From: Acidovorax sp. FHTAMBA
GTDB lineage: Bacteria > Pseudomonadota > Gammaproteobacteria > Burkholderiales > Burkholderiaceae_C
Direction: 5' to 3'
Length of the DNA: 64,000 nucleotides
Assembly: GCF_038958875.1 (NCBI RefSeq)
Contig: NZ_CP152407.1
Coordinates: 1,061,501 to 1,125,500, forward strand
The stretch's first letter is position 1, and each line of letters begins with the position of its first letter. The notes beneath the pieces were generated by a model. That model did not search any database and was not told the DNA's origin. It saw only the letters and a program-made list of their open reading frames with translations. The translations under genes were made by a program, and so were the position numbers. Below, in pieces: positions 17,504-25,129 of this stretch.

Positions 17504-19246
17504 ATGAGCAAGGAAGAATCCACCCCCGGCGGCCTGCTATCGAAGGTGGTGCGGTTCGTGAAAAACCCGACGGTGAACTGGACCGAGCTCGATTCGCTGC
17601 AGGACGACCGGGAGAGCCAGTACAGCAAGCAGATGCTCAAGGAGATGATCGAGCGCAAGCGCCGCAACGACTTCGTGCGGCGCCGCGAGTTTGATCAGCT
17701 GCGCAAGCTGCGCCAGCGCGAGGTGCTCCAGGGTCAGCGCGTGGAAGATGCGGCGGGCCGCCCCTCGTTCTTCCAGAGCAGCATGGCCTCGCCCGATGAG
17801 CGTGCCGTCACGCTCAAGAAGATCGACGAGATCGAAGCGCAGATGTCGCAGCAGTGGTGGAAGAGCAAGCAAGGCGCCGAGGCGCCCACCCAGCCGGGCG
17901 ATGCCCCTGCCGCGGTAGAACCACAAGGCCCTGACTCTGCGCATTCGCGCGCCTATGCGCCCACGGCTCCTGGCAGCCTGCCAGCGCCCCTGGAAAGCAA
18001 AGCCGGTGTCCAGCCGCTGTTTGCCGATGACAGCATGGCCATCGGCCGGTTTGGCGGCGCCGATGCGCAGATGCTTGCAGGTGCGGGCCCTGCGGAAGCG
18101 TCTTTCAGCCTTGCGCAGGCTGCGCCAGCGACCGCATCCGAACCGGAGGAATTCGTGCACGAACCCGATCTTGAAGAGGCAGCCATCCGGTTTGCCAATG
18201 GTGACCATGCGGGTGCGGAGTCTGGCCTGCTGGAGGTTCTGGCCCAGCATCAGCAGGATCCGCCCGAAGACCAGCTGGAAATCTGGATGACGCTGTTCGA
18301 CCTGTACCGTGCGACCGGCCAGCACGACCGGTTTGACACCCTGGCCATCGACTTTGCCGCGCAGTACAGCCGCTCTGCGCCGTTGTGGTTTTCCATGCCC
18401 GAGCAGTTGGGCATGGCGCCTGCGGCCCCGGCGGCGGCTGGGGCCGCAGCGCCGGTGGCGGCGGTGCGCAAGGATTTCAGCTGGAACGCGCCCGCTGCCG
18501 TGGCGGTGTCTTCCGTGGCGGCGCTGCAGGCGTCGTTGGCCCGCGCCGCATCGCCATGGACCCTGTCGTGGACACGCCTGACGTCCATCGATGAGGCTGC
18601 CGTCCCTTTGCTGGCAGACCAGTTCACCCAGTGGGCGGAACGGGACGGGCAGCTTGTGTTCTCCGGCGTGGAAAAACTCAATGCGCTGCTGGAGGCCCGC
18701 ACCCAGTCCGGAGACCGTGCCACCAGTCCGGAATGGTGGCGCCTGCGCATGGCGGCGCTTCGCCTGATGGGCAAGGCCGATGAGTTCGAGCTTGTGGCGC
18801 TGGATTACTGCGTGACGTACGAGGTCTCTCCGCCGTCGTGGATGTCCCCGCGCTGCGGGTATTCCGACAATGAGGGCGCGTCCTCGGGATCTGCACCGCT
18901 GGCCGCTGACAGTGATTTCATGGCGTCGGACCTGGGCGATGTGAGTGTGCCCGCGCCGCTCGACACCGGCCCGGTGGCCCAGCTCAGCGGCCACATTGAT
19001 GGCGATGCCACACCCATGCTGCAGCCTTTTGAGGCCTTTTTGCGGGCGGGCGTGCCGCTCACCATTGCGTGCGACAAGCTCATCCGGGTGGACTTTGCTG
19101 CCGCGGGCTCCGTGCTCAACTGGGCCGCAGAGCAACAGGGCCAGGGCCACGTCATCCAGTTCCACAATCTGCAGCGGTTGGTGGCGATCTTCTTCAATGT
19201 GATCGGCATCAACGAGCACGCCTGGGTGGTCCCCCGCAAGAACTGA
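17504..19246 (+). CDS. STAS-like domain protein of unknown function
   Basis: A 580-residue soluble protein, conserved-looking but not functionally assigned. The N-terminus (1-120) is charged and helical (DRESQYSKQMLKEMIERKRR), including an EIEAQMSQQWW segment; the middle is Ala/Pro-rich with a TPR-like stretch near 225-270 (AAIRFANGDHAGAESGLLEV). Two STAS-like units follow: about 355-400 (WTLSWTRLTSIDEAAVPLLA) and 485-575 (GHIDGDATPMLQPFEAFL ... VLNWAAEQQGQGHVIQFHNL). This suggests a phospho- or nucleotide-responsive partner switch. It is upstream of hslVU without evident coupling. Confidence 0.75.
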   Translation: MSKEESTPGGLLSKVVRFVKNPTVNWTELDSLQDDRESQYSKQMLKEMIERKRRNDFVRRREFDQLRKLRQREVLQGQRVEDAAGRPSFFQSSMASPDERAVTLKKIDEIEAQMSQQWWKSKQGAEAPTQPGDAPAAVEPQGPDSAHSRAYAPTAPGSLPAPLESKAGVQPLFADDSMAIGRFGGADAQMLAGAGPAEASFSLAQAAPATASEPEEFVHEPDLEEAAIRFANGDHAGAESGLLEVLAQHQQDPPEDQLEIWMTLFDLYRATGQHDRFDTLAIDFAAQYSRSAPLWFSMPEQLGMAPAAPAAAGAAAPVAAVRKDFSWNAPAAVAVSSVAALQASLARAASPWTLSWTRLTSIDEAAVPLLADQFTQWAERDGQLVFSGVEKLNALLEARTQSGDRATSPEWWRLRMAALRLMGKADEFELVALDYCVTYEVSPPSWMSPRCGYSDNEGASSGSAPLAADSDFMASDLGDVSVPAPLDTGPVAQLSGHIDGDATPMLQPFEAFLRAGVPLTIACDKLIRVDFAAAGSVLNWAAEQQGQGHVIQFHNLQRLVAIFFNVIGINEHAWVVPRKN

Positions 19247-19412
19247 CCCGCCCGGGTCGCTTTGCCCCTTCGCACTTTCGCCCCTGCGCGGACCTGCGAA
19301 GCGCCGCACTAGTGGTTTGGCAGGCTTGGCGCGGGGCGCGGTGGCGTCGGTGCCGGGTTCACACACCGCCTGCAGTGGGATGATTGGATGGCAGCACGCA
19401 GCGGCTTTCTGC

Positions 19413-19438
19413 CTTGAAAGCGCCGCCCGCGCCCTCAA
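19413..19438 (+). promoter_or_regulatory. Sigma-32-like heat-shock promoter before hslV
   Basis: CTTGAAA (19413-19419), 13-base spacer, CCTCAA (19433-19438), close to the sigma-32 consensus CTTGAAA-N13-CCCCAT. The start site would fall only a few bases before the hslV ATG at 19450. hslVU is a sigma-32 operon in E. coli. Confidence 0.5.
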
Positions 19439-19449
19439 CTGCCGCAGTT

Positions 19450-20016
19450 ATGGACTCATCTAACGACAACCACCCGGTGTTCCACGGCACCACCATCCTG
19501 AGCGTGCGCCGCCAGACCCCGGAAGGCATCCAGGTCGCCATTGGCGGCGATGGCCAGGTTACTCTGGGCAATATCGTGGTCAAGGGCTCGGCGCGCAAGG
19601 TGCGCAAGCTTTACCACGGCAAGGTGCTGGCAGGCTTTGCGGGCGCCACGGCCGATGCGTTCACGCTGTTCGAGCGCTTTGAAGCCAAGCTGGAAAAGCA
19701 CCAGGGCCATCTGACGCGTGCCGCCATCGAGCTGACCAAGGACTGGCGCACCGACCGCGTGCTGCGCCGGCTGGAAGCCATGCTGGCCGTGGCGGACGCC
19801 AGCGCCTCGCTCATCATCACCGGCAACGGCGACGTGCTGGAGCCCGAGCAGGGCATCGTGGCGATCGGTTCGGGCGGTGCGTACGCGCACTCGGCAGCCA
19901 AGGCGCTGCTCAACCACACCGATCTGTCGGCGCAGGACATCGTCAAGAAGTCGCTCGAAATTGCGGGCGAGCTGTGCATCTACACCAACATGCACCACAC
20001 CATCGAGACGCTGTAA
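19450..20016 (+). CDS. hslV: ATP-dependent protease proteolytic subunit HslV
   Basis: A 188-residue threonine protease, the peptidase half of HslUV. The catalytic threonine is T14 in FHGTTILSVRR, so 13 residues must be removed; in E. coli only the initiator Met is lost. IGGDGQVTLG, GFAGATADAFTLFERFE and AIGSGGAYAHSAAKAL are conserved. The ATG at 19450 has no ribosome site, and a sigma-32-like promoter ends about 11 bases upstream. hslU follows 101 bases later across a type A repeat. Confidence 0.93.
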   Translation: MDSSNDNHPVFHGTTILSVRRQTPEGIQVAIGGDGQVTLGNIVVKGSARKVRKLYHGKVLAGFAGATADAFTLFERFEAKLEKHQGHLTRAAIELTKDWRTDRVLRRLEAMLAVADASASLIITGNGDVLEPEQGIVAIGSGGAYAHSAAKALLNHTDLSAQDIVKKSLEIAGELCIYTNMHHTIETL

Positions 20017-20040
20017 CAGCGGCGGTGGATTGGATACTCA

Positions 20041-20095
20041 CAATTTAATAGCTGTTGGCGCTTATCCATAAAGCGTCAGGGGCTGATTTGACATA
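20041..20095. repeat. Type A interspersed element, copy 5 (hslV-hslU gap)
   Basis: CAATTTAATAGCTGTTGGCG, CTTATCCATAAAGCGTCAGG, GGCTGATTTGACATA. Consensus-like copy lying between the hslV stop and the hslU ribosome site; its hairpins would sit in the intercistronic mRNA. Confidence 0.85.
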
Positions 20096-20117
20096 GATTT
20101 TTAAGGCAGGCTCACCC

Positions 20118-21443
20118 ATGTCCTCCATGACCCCCCAGGAGATCGTCTCCGAACTCGACCACCACATCGTGGGTCAGGCCAGTGCCAAGCGCGCCGTGGC
20201 CATTGCGCTGCGCAACCGCTGGCGCCGCCAGCAGGTCGAAGGCAGCCTGCGCCACGAGATCACGCCCAAGAACATCCTGATGATCGGCCCCACGGGCGTG
20301 GGCAAGACCGAGATCGCGCGCCGCTTGGCCCGCCTGGCCGATGCACCCTTCATCAAGGTGGAAGCCACCAAGTTCACCGAGGTGGGCTACGTGGGCAAGG
20401 ACGTGGATTCCATCATCCGCGATCTGGCCGAGATCGCCGTCAAGCAGACGCGCGAGTCTGAAATGAAGAAGGTGCGCACCCGTGCCGAAGACGCGGCTGA
20501 GGAGCGTATTCTGGACGTGCTGATCCCGCCCGCCCGCGCCGCCGCTGGCAGCGAGCCGATGGCCGACAACACGGCCCGGCAGGTGTTTCGCAAGAAGCTG
20601 CGCGAAGGCTTGCTGGACGACAAGGAAATCGAGATCGACGTGGCCGAGGCCCGCCCGCAGCTGGAGATCATGGGCCCGCAGGGCATGGAGGAGATGGCTG
20701 AGCAGTTGCGGGGCATGTTCAGCCAGATGGGGCAGGACAAGCGCAAGACCCGCAAGCTCAAGATCGCCGAGGCCTTGAAGCTCATCACCGACGAAGAGGC
20801 GGCCAAGCTCGTCAACGAGGAAGACATCAAGACGCGCGCCGTGCAGAACGCCGAGCAGAACGGCATCGTCTTCATCGACGAGATCGACAAGGTGGCCGCA
20901 CGCCAGGAAACGAGCGGCGCCGACGTGTCGCGCCAGGGCGTGCAGCGCGACCTGCTGCCCCTGGTGGAAGGCACCACGGTGTCCACCAAGTACGGAATGA
21001 TCAAGACGGACCACATCCTGTTCATCGCCTCGGGGGCGTTCCACCTGTCCAAGCCCAGCGATTTGATTCCGGAGCTGCAGGGACGTTTTCCGATCCGTGT
21101 GGAGCTGGAGTCGCTGTCCGTGAAGGATTTCGAGGCCATCCTCACGCAGACGCATGCGTCGTTGGTCAAGCAGTACCAGGCGCTGCTCGCCACCGAAGGC
21201 GTCATGCTCGAATTTGCGCCGGAGGGCATCACGCGCCTGGCGCACATTGCGTTTGAGGTGAACGAACGCACGGAAAACATCGGGGCACGCCGCCTGTCTA
21301 CCGTCATGGAGCGCTTGCTGGATGAGGTGAGTTTTGACGCCACGCGCCTGTCGGGCCAGTCCATCACCATCGACGCCGCCTATGTCGATGCCCGCCTGCA
21401 GACCCTGAGCCAGGACGAGGACCTGTCGCGCTACATCCTGTGA
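20118..21443 (+). CDS. hslU: ATP-dependent protease ATPase subunit HslU
   Basis: A 441-residue AAA+ unfoldase partner of HslV. Walker A is GPTGVGKTE (about 57-65), Walker B IVFIDEIDKV (about 252-261), sensor and pore residues KFTEVGYVGKDVDSII near 85-100, and the C-terminal docking tail ends DEDLSRYIL, as in the family. The length equals E. coli HslU (443). The ATG at 20118 follows GGCAGGCTCACCC; the conserved start is MTPQEIVSELD, so the ATG six bases downstream may also be used. Confidence 0.96.
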   Translation: MSSMTPQEIVSELDHHIVGQASAKRAVAIALRNRWRRQQVEGSLRHEITPKNILMIGPTGVGKTEIARRLARLADAPFIKVEATKFTEVGYVGKDVDSIIRDLAEIAVKQTRESEMKKVRTRAEDAAEERILDVLIPPARAAAGSEPMADNTARQVFRKKLREGLLDDKEIEIDVAEARPQLEIMGPQGMEEMAEQLRGMFSQMGQDKRKTRKLKIAEALKLITDEEAAKLVNEEDIKTRAVQNAEQNGIVFIDEIDKVAARQETSGADVSRQGVQRDLLPLVEGTTVSTKYGMIKTDHILFIASGAFHLSKPSDLIPELQGRFPIRVELESLSVKDFEAILTQTHASLVKQYQALLATEGVMLEFAPEGITRLAHIAFEVNERTENIGARRLSTVMERLLDEVSFDATRLSGQSITIDAAYVDARLQTLSQDEDLSRYIL

Positions 21444-21580
21444 CGAGTCGGCCAAGCCTTGAGAGGTCACTTTCATAGGCCTCTGTAAGTGCTTCTTTTT
21501 GAACGACTTTTGTCGCCAGAGTGTCTGCAAAGTCACGGCTAAGTCGTTGATTTCATTGCAAAAGTTTGTTGGACACCCCC

Positions 21581-21608
21581 TTGTTCGGTGTGCTTTTCCT
21601 GCTACAGT
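21581..21608 (+). promoter_or_regulatory. Putative promoter of the mraZ-ftsZ (dcw) cluster
   Basis: TTGTTC (21581-21586), 16-base spacer, TACAGT (21603-21608). The predicted start near 21615 falls inside the MraZ-type operator. The rest of the 252-bp hslU-mraZ gap shows nothing else I can name except a weak AGAGG/CCTCT dyad near 21460. Confidence 0.55.
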
Positions 21609-21639
21609 GCAAAAAAGTGCAATTAAGTGGTGAAAAGTG
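21605..21639 (+). promoter_or_regulatory. MraZ-type operator (four 10-bp-spaced repeats)
   Basis: CAGTG at 21605 and AAGTG at 21615, 21625 and 21635, exactly one helical turn apart. MraZ autorepresses dcw transcription by binding short direct repeats of this periodicity (TGGGN-type in E. coli, AAAGTG-type in mollicutes). The array overlaps the predicted -10 and start site. Confidence 0.7.
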
Positions 21640-21695
21640 CCTTGGGAGTCCGTTTTGCGGACCCGGGGGCGCAGAACCGAACTGGGAATCCATCC

Positions 21696-22124
21696 GTGTT
21701 TCAAGGTGCCTCGTCGCTGAGTCTCGATGCGAAGGGTCGGCTCTCCGTGCCGACCCGGCATCGTGACGTCCTGGCGGCGACGGCGTCTGGCCAGCTCACC
21801 ATCACCAAACACCCCCACGGTTGCCTGATGGTGTTCCCCCGCCCCGAGTGGGAAAAGTTTCGTGAGCGCATTGCCCAGCTGCCCATGTCCGCCCAGTGGT
21901 GGAAGCGCATCTTTCTGGGCAACGCCATGGATGTGGACATGGACGCCACCGGCCGAGTGCTGGTGTCGCCCGAGCTGCGCGAAGCGGCCGGTATCTCCAA
22001 GGACACCATGCTGCTGGGCATGGGTAACCATTTTGAACTCTGGGACAAGGCCACCTACGACGAGCAGGAGGCCAAGGCCATGCAGGGCGAGATGCCGGAT
22101 GTCTTCAAGGACTTCTCCTTCTGA
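21696..22124 (+). CDS. mraZ: Transcriptional regulator MraZ
   Basis: A 142-residue protein with two AbrB-like half domains, each with the DxxxR motif: DAKGRLSVP near residue 11 and DATGRVLVS near 88. It binds the repeats upstream and represses the cluster, and is thought to be opposed by RsmH. GTG at 21696 begins the conserved FQGASSLSLDAKGR and has GGGAA upstream; an earlier frame start would add unrelated residues. Confidence 0.93.
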   Translation: MFQGASSLSLDAKGRLSVPTRHRDVLAATASGQLTITKHPHGCLMVFPRPEWEKFRERIAQLPMSAQWWKRIFLGNAMDVDMDATGRVLVSPELREAAGISKDTMLLGMGNHFELWDKATYDEQEAKAMQGEMPDVFKDFSF

Positions 22125-22132
22125 GGCGCGCA

Positions 22133-23059
22133 GTGACATCCCCCATGCAACACACCACCGTCTTGCTCAACGAGGCCGTCGATGCCCTCCTGGGTGGCGC
22201 AGGCCCGGAGCCTGCGGGCACCTGGGTGGACGCGACCTTCGGGCGTGGCGGGCATTCGCGCCTGATTCTGCTCAGGCTCGGACCACAAGGGCGCCTTGTG
22301 GCCTTCGACAAGGACCCCGAAGCCATCGCTGAAGCAACGCGCATCACCGATGCGCGTTTTTCCATCCGGCACGAAGGTTTTAGCCATCTGGCCGACCTGC
22401 CGCCTGCGAGTGCCGCCGGCGTGCTGATGGATCTGGGCGTGAGCTCACCCCAGATCGACAGCCCCGAACGGGGCTTCAGTTTCCGTTTTGACGGCCCGCT
22501 GGACATGCGCATGGACACTACGCGCGGGACCAGCGTGGCCGATTGGTTGGCCACGGCCGAAGTCGGTCAGATTGCGGAGGTGATACGTGACTACGGTGAA
22601 GAACGGTTTGCTGGCCCCATTGCAAAGGCGATTGTTGCTCGGCGCGAAGAACGGGGTCCTCTTGCAACCACCGCAGAACTGGCCGACCTCGTGGCTGGCG
22701 CGGTCAAAACCCGCGAAGCGGGCCAGAACCCTGCAACGCGCACATTTCAAGCTCTTCGGATTTTCATCAACGCCGAGCTTGAAGAGCTGCAACAGGCACT
22801 AGAGGCCAGCCTCTCGGTGCTGCAGCCGGGCGGGCGGCTGGTGGTCATCAGCTTTCACTCGCTTGAAGACCGCATCGTCAAGCAGTTCATCGCCAAGCAC
22901 TCCAAGGAGGTGTATGACCGCCGCGCACCGTTTGCCGCGCCCCAGGCCATGAAGCTCGTCGCGCTGGACCGCATCAAGCCCAGCGTGGCCGAGGTCGAGG
23001 CCAATCCCCGCTCACGCAGCGCCATCATGCGCGTGGCCGAACGCACGGCGGTCGTCTGA
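22133..23059 (+). CDS. rsmH: 16S rRNA (cytosine1402-N4)-methyltransferase RsmH
   Basis: A 308-residue SAM methyltransferase. SAM-binding DATFGRGGHSR (about 30-40), LMDLGVSSPQIDSPERGFSF, and the C-terminal VVISFHSLEDRIVKQF are all family signatures. GTG at 22133 has a GAGG site six bases upstream; the ATG at 22145 (MQHTTVLLNEAV) is an equally conserved alternative with no ribosome site. It is 8 bases past mraZ. Confidence 0.95.
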   Translation: MTSPMQHTTVLLNEAVDALLGGAGPEPAGTWVDATFGRGGHSRLILLRLGPQGRLVAFDKDPEAIAEATRITDARFSIRHEGFSHLADLPPASAAGVLMDLGVSSPQIDSPERGFSFRFDGPLDMRMDTTRGTSVADWLATAEVGQIAEVIRDYGEERFAGPIAKAIVARREERGPLATTAELADLVAGAVKTREAGQNPATRTFQALRIFINAELEELQQALEASLSVLQPGGRLVVISFHSLEDRIVKQFIAKHSKEVYDRRAPFAAPQAMKLVALDRIKPSVAEVEANPRSRSAIMRVAERTAVV

Positions 23060-23060
23060 C

Positions 23061-23387
23061 ATGACCCGGTTGAATGTCGTCCTGCTGCTTGCCGTGCTGG
23101 CCAGCGCGATCTACCTCGTGCACACCCAGTACGAATCGCGCCGCCTGTTCACCGAGCTGGACCGCGCTGTGGCCGAGGCCCGCCGCCTGGAGACGGAGCA
23201 CCAGCGTCTGCAGGTGGACAAGCGCGCGCAGGCCACGCCGCTGCGGGTGGAGAAGATCGCCCGCGCCCAGCTGAACATGCGCACCGCCACACCGGCCATC
23301 ACGCAGTATGTGTCTGACCCGCAAGGCGTAGCTGCTGCTGCTGCTGCGGGTGCCACGCCGTCCCGGCCCGAGGGGGAACAGCCATGA
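23061..23387 (+). CDS. ftsL: Cell division protein FtsL
   Basis: A 108-residue bitopic inner-membrane protein: short N-terminus, membrane segment about 4-21 (LNVVLLLAVLASAIYLV), then a periplasmic coiled coil (RRLFTELDRAVAEARRLETE). It bridges FtsQ and the FtsWI synthase with FtsB. The start is one base past the rsmH stop; the stop overlaps ftsI by ATGA. Confidence 0.92.
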   Translation: MTRLNVVLLLAVLASAIYLVHTQYESRRLFTELDRAVAEARRLETEHQRLQVDKRAQATPLRVEKIARAQLNMRTATPAITQYVSDPQGVAAAAAAGATPSRPEGEQP

Positions 23388-25129
23388 GCCGCAGCGTGGT
23401 CTACACCGCAAGCCCGCTGCTGGCAAGCAAGACGCCCGTCTGGCGCAGCAAGTTCATCGTGGCCATGATTGCGCTGGGTTTTCTGGGCTTGGCGGGGCGT
23501 GCCGCCTATGTGCAGGTGTTTGGCAACGCCTTCTTTCAGCGCCAGGGCGAGGTGCGGTTTGCCCGCACGCTGGAGCTGCCGGCCAACCGCGGCAAGATCC
23601 TGGACCGCAACGGGCTGATCCTTGCCTCCAGCGTGCCCGCGGCCAGCATCTGGGCCATCCCTGAAGACGTGGAGCAGGACAAACCCGAGGTACGCGCCAA
23701 GCTAAGGCAGCTGGCCAAACTGCTCGACATGCCCCAGGCCGAGCTGATGAAAAAGCTGGCTGACGAGGACAAGACCTTTGTCTGGATCAAGCGCCAGCTC
23801 GACTGGGACGTGGGCCAGCAGATCGCCAGGCTCGACATCAAGGGCATTTACCAGCGCAAGGAATACAAGCGCCAGTACCCCGAGGGCGAGGCCGCCGCGC
23901 ACGTGGTGGGCTTTACCAACGTGGAAGACCATGGCCAGGAGGGCATGGAGCTGGCGTTCGACAAGGAGCTGGCGGGCAAGCCCGGTTCGCGCCGCGTGAT
24001 CAAGGACCGCCTGGGCCGCGTGGTGGAAAGCGTGGGCGAAACCGTGCCCCCGGTCGATGGCAAGGACATGCAGCTGTCCATCGACAGCAAGGTGCAGTTC
24101 TTTGCCTACCAGAAGCTGCGCGACCAGGTGGCCGCGCACAAGGCCAAGGCCGGCAGCGTGGTGGTGCTGGATGCCCACACGGGCGAGCTGCTGGCGCTGG
24201 CCAACTACCCCAGCTACGTGCCCGACAAGCGCAAGAACCTCTCGGGTGAGCAGCTGCGCAACCGCGCGCTCACCGACGTCTTCGAGCCTGGCTCCACCAT
24301 GAAGCCGTTCACCATTGGCCTGGCGCTCGAAACGGGCCGCGTGCGCCCCGACACCGTTGTGGACACCACGCCGGGCCGCATCAACATTACCGGCTCCACC
24401 ATCTCCGACACGCGCAACCATGGCGTGCTCACGGTGGAGGGCGTGATCCAGAAGTCGAGCAACGTGGGCACCACCAAGCTGGCCATGCAGATGCCGGCGC
24501 GTGAGATGTGGGAGACGTTTTCGGCCGCGGGCTTCGGGCAGAAGCCGCAACTGCACTTCCCCGGCGTGGTGACGGGGCGCCTGCGGCCGTACAAGACCTG
24601 GCGTCCGGTCGAGCAGGCCACCATGTCCTATGGCTATGGCCTCTCGGCCAGCCTGTTCCAGATGGCGCGGTCCTACACCGTGTTTGCCAACGGCGGGCGG
24701 GTGATTCCCGCCACCATGCTCAAGACCGACGTCCCCGCCCTGGGCGTGCCGGTGTTCTCCGAACGCACGGCCGACCAGGTGCGCAAGATGCTGCAGATGG
24801 CCGCAGGCCCTGGTGGCACCGGCCAGAAGGCGCAGACCGTGGGCTACTCGGTGGGCGGCAAGTCGGGCACGGCGCGCAAGCAGGTGGGCAAGAACTACGC
24901 GTCGGGCAAGTACCGCGCGTGGTTCACCGGCATGGCACCCATCGACAAGCCCCGCATCATCGTGGCCGTGATGATCGATGAGCCCAGCAATGGCGTGTTC
25001 TACGGCGGTGCCGTGGCGGCACCGGTGTTCAGCGAAGTGGTGCAGCAGACGCTGCGCATGATGGGCGTGCAGCCGGACATGGCGGTCACGCCGCAGATCG
25101 TGGCCGATGTGGTGGAGGAGTCGCTATGA
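23384..25129 (+). CDS. ftsI: Septal peptidoglycan transpeptidase FtsI (PBP3)
   Basis: A 581-residue class B penicillin-binding protein. Membrane anchor about 26-43 (FIVAMIALGFLGLAGRAA), pedestal with LPANRGKILDRNG, then the transpeptidase domain: the catalytic serine motif STMK (PGSTMKPFT), SSN (KSSNVGTTK) and KSGT (GGKSGTARK). It cross-links septal peptidoglycan with FtsW. Start overlaps ftsL (ATGA) with a GGGGGAA site; stop overlaps murE (ATGA). Confidence 0.96.
   Translation: MSRSVVYTASPLLASKTPVWRSKFIVAMIALGFLGLAGRAAYVQVFGNAFFQRQGEVRFARTLELPANRGKILDRNGLILASSVPAASIWAIPEDVEQDKPEVRAKLRQLAKLLDMPQAELMKKLADEDKTFVWIKRQLDWDVGQQIARLDIKGIYQRKEYKRQYPEGEAAAHVVGFTNVEDHGQEGMELAFDKELAGKPGSRRVIKDRLGRVVESVGETVPPVDGKDMQLSIDSKVQFFAYQKLRDQVAAHKAKAGSVVVLDAHTGELLALANYPSYVPDKRKNLSGEQLRNRALTDVFEPGSTMKPFTIGLALETGRVRPDTVVDTTPGRINITGSTISDTRNHGVLTVEGVIQKSSNVGTTKLAMQMPAREMWETFSAAGFGQKPQLHFPGVVTGRLRPYKTWRPVEQATMSYGYGLSASLFQMARSYTVFANGGRVIPATMLKTDVPALGVPVFSERTADQVRKMLQMAAGPGGTGQKAQTVGYSVGGKSGTARKQVGKNYASGKYRAWFTGMAPIDKPRIIVAVMIDEPSNGVFYGGAVAAPVFSEVVQQTLRMMGVQPDMAVTPQIVADVVEESL

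Noticed and set aside
20112..22139. A 675-codon open frame on the minus strand opposite hslU and mraZ
   Set aside because: It lies wholly antisense to well-recognised genes. High GC at third codon positions keeps the complementary frame free of stops, and it has no family features. The same holds for the long frames opposite cysM, thiC, the chemoreceptors and gspD.
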